Positions 1 through 4,928 of a stretch of 5,134 nt of DNA are shown one piece after another (the stretch's first letter is position 1; each line of letters starts with the position of its first letter). Made by a program: the position numbers and the translations under genes. The notes under the pieces are model-generated. The model searched no databases and was not told where the DNA came from. It saw only the letters and a program-made list of their open reading frames with translations. Origin of the DNA: Actinomycetota bacterium (lineage in GTDB: Bacteria > Actinomycetota > Thermoleophilia > Gaiellales > Gaiellaceae); contig VAXD01000070.1 in NCBI GenBank assembly GCA_005884155.1, positions 12,723 to 17,856 of the forward strand, in the 5' to 3' direction.

Positions 1-372
1 GGCCTGGTCGTCGCGATCGCCGCGGCGCTGTGGGGCCTCGCGATCGCCGCCTTCGGGTTCGCCGAAAGCCTTTGGCTTGCCCTGCTGCTGCTCGCGGCCG
101 CCGGCGCGGCTGACAACGTGAGCGCGGTCCTTCGCGGCACGATCCTCTGGACTGTCACACCGGACCAGCTCCGCGGCCGCGTCTCCGGGATCGAGTTCGC
201 GCAGGTCGCAGCGACGCCGGCGCTCGGCAACGTGGAGGCGGGCCTGGTTGCGTCGCTGACCAGCCTCCGCTTCTCGATCGTTTCCGGCGGCCTCGCCTGC
301 TTCCTGGGTACCTTCGTCGTCGTCCTTGCCGTCCCCGCGTTCATCCACTACGACACGCGTGCTCACCCCTGA
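1..372 (+). CDS. MFS transporter, C-terminal fragment (5' end outside window)
   Basis: Frame 1 is open from the first base to the TGA at 370-372, giving 123 residues of a protein whose N-terminal part lies upstream of the window. The fragment alternates hydrophobic helices (about residues 1-18, 23-36 and 93-114) with a loop reading TPDQLRGRVSGI at about residues 53-64. That loop, a P-x-x-x-RGRv signature ahead of a helix, is typical of the second half of major facilitator proteins of the EntS/MFS_3 type, which act as proton-driven exporters in the cytoplasmic membrane. The tail ends in a short polar stretch, HYDTRAHP, as expected for a cytoplasmic C-terminus. The substrate cannot be told from this fragment. 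Its 3' end overlaps the downstream glycosylase gene by 14 bp, so the two are probably co-transcribed. The MFS assignment is fairly secure; the subfamily is inference. Confidence 0.8.
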   Translation, partial: GLVVAIAAALWGLAIAAFGFAESLWLALLLLAAAGAADNVSAVLRGTILWTVTPDQLRGRVSGIEFAQVAATPALGNVEAGLVASLTSLRFSIVSGGLACFLGTFVVVLAVPAFIHYDTRAHP

Positions 373-922
373 GTTCTTCGCGCGCAGCGTGCGCGACGTG
401 GCGCCCGAGCTCGTCGGCGCCACGCTGCTCGTCGACGGCGCCGGCGGCCGGATCGTCGAGGTCGAAGCGTACGACCAGGAGGATCCCGCGAGCCACGGCT
501 ACCGGGGCCGCACAGCCCGGAACGCCTCGATGTTCGGCCCGCCCGGCCGCGCCTACGTCTACCGCTCGTACGGCGTCCACTGGTGCCTGAACCTCGTCTG
601 CGAGGGCGAGGGCACCGCCAGCGCGGTCCTGATCCGGGCGCTCGAGCCGACGCACGGCCTCGACGAGTTGCGGGCGAGGCGCGGCCTCCAGGACCCGAGG
701 CTGCTCTGCAGCGGCCCCGGCAAGCTCTGTCAGGCGCTCGGGATCACGAACGAGCTCGACGGCAGCCGCCTGGACCAGCCGCCGTTCGAGCTGCGCGAAC
801 GACCCGCGCCCGTGGACGTCGCAGCAGGCCCGCGGGTCGGGCTCACGCGCGCAGCCGAGCGCCCGTGGCGCTACGTCGAGGCGGGCTCGCGCTTTCTCAG
901 CCGGTCTTTACCGCGAGCCTGA
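359..922 (+). CDS. mpg: DNA-3-methyladenine glycosylase (AAG/MPG family)
   Basis: This 187-residue protein removes alkylated purines such as 3-methyladenine from DNA, starting base-excision repair in the cytoplasm. It aligns by eye to the human AAG fold. VEVEAY (residues 33-38) holds the catalytic Glu36 and base-stacking Tyr38. SH (45-46) gives the active-site His46. YVYRSYG (66-72) gives stacking Tyr68 and the intercalating Tyr71. Asn78 matches the steric-gate Asn of human AAG, and IRALEP (92-97) supplies the conserved Arg93. RNASMF (54-59) is also a family motif. Length is normal for bacterial members (about 180-210). I chose GTG at 359 because homology begins at LTPEFF. A TTG at 326 would add 11 low-complexity residues deep inside the MFS gene. 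There is no clear Shine-Dalgarno, so translation may be coupled to the upstream gene. The 3' end overlaps the convergent PBP gene by 26 bp. The family call is secure. Confidence 0.93.
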   Translation: MLTPEFFARSVRDVAPELVGATLLVDGAGGRIVEVEAYDQEDPASHGYRGRTARNASMFGPPGRAYVYRSYGVHWCLNLVCEGEGTASAVLIRALEPTHGLDELRARRGLQDPRLLCSGPGKLCQALGITNELDGSRLDQPPFELRERPAPVDVAAGPRVGLTRAAERPWRYVEAGSRFLSRSLPRA

Positions 923-3398
923 CGACGAGCCCGGGCTTCGCAGCCGTCTGACCGAGCGGGCTCTGCCAGATCACCTTCGCGCGCGGCGACGGGTGCCCGC
1001 CGACCTCCCATTTCAGGTGGTACCGGTCCAGCCGCGCCTCCGCCCGCGCGAGCCGCAGGCCGACGACCTTCGGCACGGTGCCGTGTTGCGCTTTCGGCAG
1101 GACGAGCGTCACCTTCTGGTACGACGAGAGCGTCCCTTTCGACGGGATCTGCCTGACCACGATCCCGAGCCGCTGCCTCGGCTTCGCCGGCTCGTAGATG
1201 TACGCAGGCCTCAGCGGCATCGACGCGAGCCGCGCGTTCGCCTGCGCGACCGTGTCGCCGACGACGTGCGGGACATCGACCTCGTTCACCTTGCAGTTAG
1301 CCGTCCGTGCCGGCGCCCGGCCTGAGAAGTAGAGGAGCATCCGCGGCGCGTGGCAGTTGCCGTTGTCGAGCTCGGTCGTCCCGTTCCGGTAGACGACGAG
1401 CCTCGGGACGGAGTAGGGCAGGAGCGGTGACTGGAACGACGCCGGCCCGTCGTGCAGGTAGGGCAGCGCCTGCTCCATGAAGCTCTTCCAGATCTGCGCC
1501 GGGAACGTGCCGCCCGCGACCGGCTGCCCGTGGTACTCCGTCAGCATCGGGCGGAGGGTGTTCGGGTACCCGACCCAGACCGCGGCCACGAGCTGTGGTG
1601 TGTAGCCGACGAACCAGGCGTCCCCGTAATTCTCGGTGGTGCCCGTCTTGCCGGCGACGGGGCGGCCGTCGGAGAGCTGGGCGTGCGTGCCCGTGCCGCC
1701 CTTCACGACGTTCTGGAGCAGCGACGTCACGATCGCCGCCGTGGTCGCCGTCAGTGTCTGCCGGCGCACCGGGAGGTTGTCGTCGACGATCCTCCCGCCC
1801 TCGTTCTGAATCAGCGAGACCGCGCGGGGCCGGTTGCCGAACGTCCGGCCGTCGATCCGGTGCCCGCCGTTCGCGAACGCCGAGAACGAGCGCGCCATCT
1901 CGAGCGGGTTGACGGCCTCCGCGCCGAGCCCGATCGCGAAGTACTTCTGCAGCGGGGACGTGATCCCGAGGCTCCTCGCGGTGCGCACGATTGCCGCCGG
2001 CCCGACCACCTGCGTCAGCTGCGCGTAGACGGTGTTGTCCGAGAACTCGGTTGCGGCCGTGAGCGAGATGCGCCCGAGGTCCGAGCCCTCGTAGTTGTGG
2101 ACGTACCAGACCTTGTCGCCGAGCGGGATCTGCACCGGCCCGGAGACGAACTGGGAGTCGGGCGAGATTCCCTGCTTGAGCGCCGTCGCGAGCACGAACG
2201 GCTTGAACGACGAGCCCGGCTGCCGTTCGCCCTGGACCGCGAGGTTGAACTGGCTCTTGTGGTAGCTCTTGCCGCCGATCATCGCGAGCACCTTCCCGTT
2301 ACGCGGGTCGATCGCGACGAGCGCCGCCGACGGGCCGGTCGGGCTCGGCAGCCACTTCGCGATCGCGCGGCGGGCCATTCGCTGCACGTTCAGGTCGATC
2401 GTCGTGTGGACGTGCAGCCCGCCTCCGAAGACCCGGCCCGAGCCGTACCGGTCGACGAGTTGCTGCTTGACGTAGTTGGTGAAGTACGGCGCCGGGCCCT
2501 GCTTGCCCGGCAGATGAACGTCCTCGGGGCGCGGCAGCGGCCGGCGGTTCGCGCGCACGTAGTCGTGGTGCGTGATGTAGCCCTGCTCGTAGAGGTCGCG
2601 CAGGACTAGCTGTCGCCGCGCGCGTGCAGCCTGTGGGTCGGCGACCGGGTCGAACTGCGACGGGTCGCTCGGGATGCCCGCGAGCAGCGCCGCCTCCGCC
2701 CAGTTCATCGTGTCCGCGCTGTGGTGGAAGTACGTCCGCGACGCCTGCTCGACGCCGTAGGCGCCGTTGCCGAAGTAAATGGTGTTCAGGTAGGCGGTCA
2801 GGATCCGGTCTTTGGACCAGCGCTGTGAGAGCTGCCATGCGAGCGCCGCCTCCTTCAGCTTGCGCCCGATCGACTGCTCGTTGTGCAGGTACGTGTTCTT
2901 GATGAACTGCTGCGTGATCGTCGAGCCGCCCTCCACGACCTTCTTGTTGCGTACGTCGGCATAGAGCGCACGCACGATCGCGTGGAAGTCGACGCCGCCG
3001 TGCTCGTAGAAGCGCTTGTCCTCGACAGCGACGATCGCGTGCTTCATCCGCTCGTCGATCTTGCCCGACGGCACGATGATCCGGCTCTCCGAGCCCCGTA
3101 GGACTGCGAGCACACGCTTGTCCGGGACGGCCGCGTAGATGTAGCCGTCCGCCTCTTGCTTCTGTAGTCGCGCCGGGTCGAGCTCGGGGATCTTGCCGGC
3201 CACCGCGGTGATCAGACCGAAGGTGAACGAGACGCCGCCGAGCAGGAACAGCAAGAGCAGGAGGCTGAACAGGCGCAGCTTGCGGATCCTGCGCCGCGGT
3301 CTGGCAGACGGATGCTTGCGAGCGAAACGCGGCACGAGAAGCGGCAGATTGTAACGCGGTGCGCCGACCGGTAATGCCGCCGAGCCAGAGACCGGCAT
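897..3398 (-). CDS. Bifunctional class A penicillin-binding protein (GT51 transglycosylase / transpeptidase) with two C-terminal PASTA domains
   Basis: This 833-residue PBP1-type enzyme polymerises lipid II into glycan strands and cross-links the stem peptides on the outer face of the membrane. An Arg/Lys-rich cytoplasmic head (about 24-42) precedes one signal-anchor helix (43-67). The GT51 domain (about 95-265) shows EDKRFYEHGG (catalytic Glu126), GGSTITQQ (157-164), RKLKEAALA (179-187) and YLNTIYFGNGAYG (203-215). The transpeptidase domain carries all three penicilloyl-enzyme motifs: SSFK (nucleophile Ser396, Lys399), SDN (453-455) and KTGT (584-587). Two PASTA repeats close the protein (about 706-768 and 773-830), and an external Cys pair, C682/C702, lies just before them. 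PASTA domains sense muropeptide or cell-wall material. The gene is divergent from tyrS and converges on mpg with overlapping ends (stop TGA at 899-897). The start is uncertain: ATG 3398 has no Shine-Dalgarno and its first codons lie in the divergent control region. GTG at 3335 (812 residues) keeps the whole basic head and signal anchor and fits a -10 box at 3353-3348. The product call is secure. Confidence 0.95.
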   Translation of the reverse strand: MPVSGSAALPVGAPRYNLPLLVPRFARKHPSARPRRRIRKLRLFSLLLLLFLLGGVSFTFGLITAVAGKIPELDPARLQKQEADGYIYAAVPDKRVLAVLRGSESRIIVPSGKIDERMKHAIVAVEDKRFYEHGGVDFHAIVRALYADVRNKKVVEGGSTITQQFIKNTYLHNEQSIGRKLKEAALAWQLSQRWSKDRILTAYLNTIYFGNGAYGVEQASRTYFHHSADTMNWAEAALLAGIPSDPSQFDPVADPQAARARRQLVLRDLYEQGYITHHDYVRANRRPLPRPEDVHLPGKQGPAPYFTNYVKQQLVDRYGSGRVFGGGLHVHTTIDLNVQRMARRAIAKWLPSPTGPSAALVAIDPRNGKVLAMIGGKSYHKSQFNLAVQGERQPGSSFKPFVLATALKQGISPDSQFVSGPVQIPLGDKVWYVHNYEGSDLGRISLTAATEFSDNTVYAQLTQVVGPAAIVRTARSLGITSPLQKYFAIGLGAEAVNPLEMARSFSAFANGGHRIDGRTFGNRPRAVSLIQNEGGRIVDDNLPVRRQTLTATTAAIVTSLLQNVVKGGTGTHAQLSDGRPVAGKTGTTENYGDAWFVGYTPQLVAAVWVGYPNTLRPMLTEYHGQPVAGGTFPAQIWKSFMEQALPYLHDGPASFQSPLLPYSVPRLVVYRNGTTELDNGNCHAPRMLLYFSGRAPARTANCKVNEVDVPHVVGDTVAQANARLASMPLRPAYIYEPAKPRQRLGIVVRQIPSKGTLSSYQKVTLVLPKAQHGTVPKVVGLRLARAEARLDRYHLKWEVGGHPSPRAKVIWQSPLGQTAAKPGLVVRLAVKTG
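3348..3353 (-). promoter_or_regulatory. Possible -10 box for the PBP gene
   Basis: On the minus strand this reads TACAAT, five of six matches to the sigma70-type consensus TATAAT. It lies 12 nt before the GTG at 3335, so a transcript starting about 7 nt downstream of the box would have only a very short leader, as is common in Actinomycetota. No good -35 is visible: 17 bp upstream the strand reads CATTAC. If real, this site argues for the GTG start over ATG 3398, because the ATG would lie upstream of the promoter. Supported only by sequence match and position. Confidence 0.35.
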
Positions 3399-3417
3399 GT
3401 ATTGCCGGTCGGCGCAC
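3359..3417. repeat. 13-bp perfect inverted repeat between divergent PBP gene and tyrS
   Basis: GTGCGCCGACCGG at 3359-3371 is repeated exactly in inverted orientation at 3405-3417 (CCGGTCGGCGCAC). The arm centres are 46 bp apart and the symmetry axis is near 3388. Inside the pair, ATGCCG (3374-3379) and CGGCAT (3393-3398) form a second, 6-bp inverted match. Each arm sits where the -35/-10 spacer would be for a possible divergent promoter, so the repeat could be a two-site operator controlling both genes. Alternatively it could form a cruciform or RNA hairpin. The symmetry is seen directly; the regulatory role is inferred. Confidence 0.6.
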
Positions 3418-3423
3418 TACACT
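3418..3423 (+). promoter_or_regulatory. Possible -10 box for tyrS
   Basis: TACACT matches four of six positions of TATAAT, including the key first TA and last T. It directly abuts the right arm of the inverted repeat and lies 11 nt before the ATG at 3435, implying a very short 5' leader. No convincing -35 element is seen 16-18 bp upstream. The spacing mirrors that of the possible PBP -10 box on the other strand. Weak on its own. Confidence 0.3.
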
Positions 3424-3434
3424 CGCCGGGGCCA

Positions 3435-4574
3435 ATGGGCCTATCTGAGCTAACGCGCAACGCGGTGCACGTTCTCCCGGAGGGCGGGCTCGAGCGCAAG
3501 CTCGCGCTCGGCCGGCCGCTGCGGGTCAAGATGGGTATCGACGTGACCGCTCCCGATGTCACGCTCGGGAACGGGATCCCGCTGCAGCGAATGCGCGCCT
3601 TCCAGGACGAAGGGCACACCGGAGTCCTGATCGTGGGCGACTACACAACCAGGATCGGGGACCCGTCCGGGCGGAAGACCGAGCGCCCGATGATCGAGCC
3701 CGAGGTGATCGACGCGAACGCCAAGCGCTACTTCGAGCACGCGTCGACGATCATCGACCCCGAGCGCACAGAGGTCCGCTTCAACAGCGAGTGGCTAGGC
3801 AAGCTCGACTTCGCGGAGATCCTGCGCTTGACGCGGACGACGACGGTCGCGCGGATGCTCGAGCGTGACGACTTCGCGAAGCGCTTCGCCGCCAGCGAGC
3901 CGATCTCCGTTTCCGAGCTGCTCTACCCGCTGATGCAGGCTTACGACTCGGTCGCCGTCGAGGCCGACGTCGAGCTCGGCGGCACCGACCAGCTCTACAA
4001 CCTGCTGATGGGCCGCGACGTGATGGAGGCGTACGGGCTCGAACCGCAGGTCGCGCTCACGGTCGAATACCTCGACAGCTGGGACGGCACCGGCATGAGC
4101 GCCTCGCGCGGGAACTACATCGGCCTGAAGGAGGCGCCCGAGGAGCAGTTCGGCAAGGCGATGCGGATCCCGGACTCGCTGCTGTCGCAGTGGTACCGGC
4201 TGATCATGGAACGCGACGACGTGCCTGACGATCCCTTCCAGGCGAAGCTCGAGCTCGCGCGCTTCATCGTCCGGCGGGCGTGGGGCGAGGAGGCCGTCGC
4301 CGGCGCCGAGGAGCACTTCACGCGCGTCGTGCGCGAGGGCCAGGCACCCGACGACGTGCCCGAGATCGAGCACGCCGAGCCGGTCGTCCACCTGCCGGCG
4401 CTACTCGCGGAGACGTTCGGCCAGTCGACGAGCCACTGGCGGCGGGTGATCGACCAGGGCGGCGTCCGCGCCGACGGTCGCGTGCTCGACTCGTATGACG
4501 TCGACACGGCCTCGATCGCGGGTGAGGTGATCCAGGCCGGGAAACGCCAGTTTCTGCGTATCCGCGCTGCTTGA
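3435..4574 (+). CDS. tyrS: Tyrosine--tRNA ligase with degenerate HIGH and KMSKS motifs
   Basis: This 379-residue class Ic synthetase would activate tyrosine with ATP and charge tRNA-Tyr in the cytoplasm. It has the layout of the bacterial TyrZ-like group. A Rossmann catalytic domain begins with KMGIDVTAPD (32-41). GDYTTRIGDPSGR (68-80) carries the tyrosine-contacting region. Tyr164, Gln168 and Asp171 in LLYPLMQAYD match the tyrosine pocket, and GGTDQ (182-186) is intact. An anticodon-binding helical domain follows, then a C-terminal S4 RNA-binding domain (about 315-379). The signature motifs are odd. HIGH reads TLGN (43-46), losing both histidines, and KMSKS reads GMSAS (220-224), losing both lysines. 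The reading frame is uninterrupted, so this is not obvious decay. ATG 3435 was chosen because TyrRS similarity starts there; TTG 3402 would begin inside the inverted repeat. No clear Shine-Dalgarno is present. The stop codon lies inside the -35 box of the rRNA promoter. Family certain; full activity inferred. Confidence 0.92.
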   Translation: MGLSELTRNAVHVLPEGGLERKLALGRPLRVKMGIDVTAPDVTLGNGIPLQRMRAFQDEGHTGVLIVGDYTTRIGDPSGRKTERPMIEPEVIDANAKRYFEHASTIIDPERTEVRFNSEWLGKLDFAEILRLTRTTTVARMLERDDFAKRFAASEPISVSELLYPLMQAYDSVAVEADVELGGTDQLYNLLMGRDVMEAYGLEPQVALTVEYLDSWDGTGMSASRGNYIGLKEAPEEQFGKAMRIPDSLLSQWYRLIMERDDVPDDPFQAKLELARFIVRRAWGEEAVAGAEEHFTRVVREGQAPDDVPEIEHAEPVVHLPALLAETFGQSTSHWRRVIDQGGVRADGRVLDSYDVDTASIAGEVIQAGKRQFLRIRAA

Positions 4575-4598
4575 CACCCCCTCGGCCACTGCTATCAT
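4571..4598 (+). promoter_or_regulatory. Strong sigma70-type promoter of the rRNA operon
   Basis: TTGACA (4571-4576) is a perfect -35 box, followed by a 16-bp spacer and TATCAT (4593-4598), five of six matches to the -10 consensus. Transcription should start near 4605. The stretch just after the -10, TCCCGGGC, is GC-rich. This is the discriminator type associated with stringently controlled rRNA promoters in well-studied bacteria. The -35 overlaps the TGA stop of tyrS. It is the only clear promoter between tyrS and 16S. Confidence 0.8.
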
Positions 4599-4664
4599 TC
4601 CCGGGCCGCTCGATAGGGGCGGCGTGTAAGAACGTCCCGTAACTCGACCAGGAGTGCCTTCGAA

Positions 4665-4708
4665 CCAGAGACGGATACGACAAGTTCCGAGCTCATGGAG
4701 GCCTCTGG
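4665..4708 (+). promoter_or_regulatory. Possible antiterminator fold competing with the leader terminator
   Basis: CCAGAG (4665-4670) is exactly complementary to CTCTGG (4703-4708), which contains most of the left arm of the terminator-like hairpin at 4702-4721. Between them, CGGA (4672-4675) can pair with TCCG (4686-4689) to compact the loop. Forming this structure would prevent the terminator. Six base pairs is short, so chance is possible. No ligand or protein signal can be read from the sequence. Confidence 0.3.
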
Positions 4709-4728
4709 CGCGAGTCGGAGGTTTTTTT
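4702..4728 (+). terminator. Intrinsic terminator-like hairpin with T7 in the rRNA leader
   Basis: CCTCTG (4702-4707) pairs with CGGAGG (4716-4721), including one G-U pair, across an 8-nt loop, and is followed immediately by seven T residues (4722-4728). Such a T-run is rare in this GC-rich sequence. A longer alternative stem using TCCGA and CTC (4686-4694) with GAGTCGGA (4712-4719) also ends next to the T-run. It lies downstream of the rRNA promoter and upstream of boxA. It could therefore act as an attenuator, or end a short leader RNA of about 124 nt, or stop transcripts reading through from tyrS. Confidence 0.55.
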
Positions 4729-4748
4729 ACGCGCCGGCCAGGTGGCGC

Positions 4749-4771
4749 AGGTCTTTGAAAACTCAGCAGTG
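4749..4771 (+). promoter_or_regulatory. boxA-type rRNA antitermination element
   Basis: The stretch GTCTTTGAAAACTCAGCAGTG closely resembles the boxA region in rRNA leaders of mycobacteria (TTTGAGAACTCAATAGTG) and Bacillus (CTTTGAAAACT). In the RNA, boxA binds NusB and S10 (NusE), which load the antitermination complex that lets RNA polymerase cross the untranslated rRNA operon. Its position about 160-180 nt before 16S is typical. Resemblance is from memory of these leaders. Confidence 0.75.
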
Positions 4772-4785
4772 CGATCACGCCGAGA

Positions 4786-4807
4786 CCTCGAGTCTTCGGA
4801 TTCGAGG
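4786..4807 (+). other. Stable cUUCGg hairpin in rRNA leader
   Basis: CCTCGAGTC (4786-4794) pairs with GATTCGAGG (4799-4807) in nine base pairs with one G-U, closed by a C(UUCG)G tetraloop, one of the most stable RNA loops known. It lies just after boxA. No T-run follows, so it is not a terminator. Likely a folding nucleation or spacer element of the leader. Confidence 0.6.
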
Positions 4808-4821
4808 CCTTAAGAACCCGT

Positions 4822-4851
4822 CACCCTTCGTCTGGGGAAGTTCCCCGGGTG
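4822..4851 (+). other. Bulged hairpin in rRNA leader
   Basis: CACCC (4822-4826) pairs with GGGTG (4847-4851), and GGGG (4834-4837) with CCCC (4843-4846) over a 5-nt loop. The two stems stack, leaving a 7-nt bulge (4827-4833). No T-run follows. Role unknown; probably leader architecture. Confidence 0.4.
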
Positions 4852-4862
4852 GAGGGAGACAA

Positions 4863-4882
4863 CTTTGAGCACAAGCTCGAAG
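4863..4882 (+). other. 8-bp hairpin in rRNA leader
   Basis: CTTTGAGC (4863-4870) pairs with GCTCGAAG (4875-4882) through eight pairs, one of them T-G, around the loop ACAA. It falls between the other leader hairpins and may help separate leader folding from 16S folding. Inferred from complementarity only. Confidence 0.4.
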
Positions 4883-4889
4883 TGATCGA

Positions 4890-4923
4890 TTTGCCTCTTC
4901 GTGCTTCTTGCGATTGGGGCAAA
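4890..4923 (+). other. Hairpin immediately upstream of the 16S 5' end
   Basis: TTTGCCTC (4890-4897) pairs with GGGGCAAA (4916-4923) in eight pairs including one T-G. Inside it, TCG (4899-4901) can pair with CGA (4911-4913). The base of the stem is about 5 nt before the predicted mature 16S end. It could be a processing signal, or it could open to pair with sequence 3' of 16S in the RNase III stem. That partner is not in the window. Confidence 0.4.
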
Positions 4924-4928
4924 CCAAC

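Larger units (their letters stand above)
4605..4928 (+). other. rRNA operon leader (5' external spacer), no protein gene
   Basis: About 324 nt between the likely transcription start and the mature 16S 5' end. I see no credible coding region here. It holds, in order, a segment with competing hairpins ending in T7 (4665-4728), a boxA element (4749-4771), and hairpins at 4786-4807, 4822-4851, 4863-4882 and 4890-4923. It is expected to be removed during 16S maturation by RNase III and related nucleases. The pairing partner of the long processing stem would lie 3' of 16S, outside the window. The exact start is inferred from the promoter. Confidence 0.75.

Noticed and set aside
326..358. Upstream TTG start for the glycosylase adding 11 residues
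   Set aside because: The added residues are Ser/Thr/Arg-rich and deep within the MFS gene; family similarity starts right after GTG 359.
1452..2609. Long plus-strand open frame (385 codons) opposite the PBP gene
   Set aside because: It is Arg/Ala/Asp-rich, without domain motifs, and lies fully antisense to a PBP with all catalytic motifs. Such shadow frames are common in GC-rich genes.
3359..3417. Inverted repeat as a transcription terminator
   Set aside because: It lies between two gene starts and has no T-run on either strand.
3402..3434. Upstream TTG start for tyrS adding 11 residues
   Set aside because: It begins inside the inverted repeat and possible -10 box; TyrRS similarity starts at ATG 3435.
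2299..3435. Long minus-strand open frame (378 codons) in another frame over the PBP gene
   Set aside because: Low-complexity Arg/Ala/Pro composition with no motifs; it is a frame-shifted shadow of the PBP N-terminal half.
4655..4672. tRNA-like GGTTCGAA on the minus strand in the leader
   Set aside because: The flanking bases do not form the 5-bp T-arm stem, and no acceptor stem or CCA is present.
4318..4778. Minus-strand open frames over the tyrS end and rRNA leader
   Set aside because: They cross the rRNA promoter and leader, have no recognisable domain and no ribosome-binding site.
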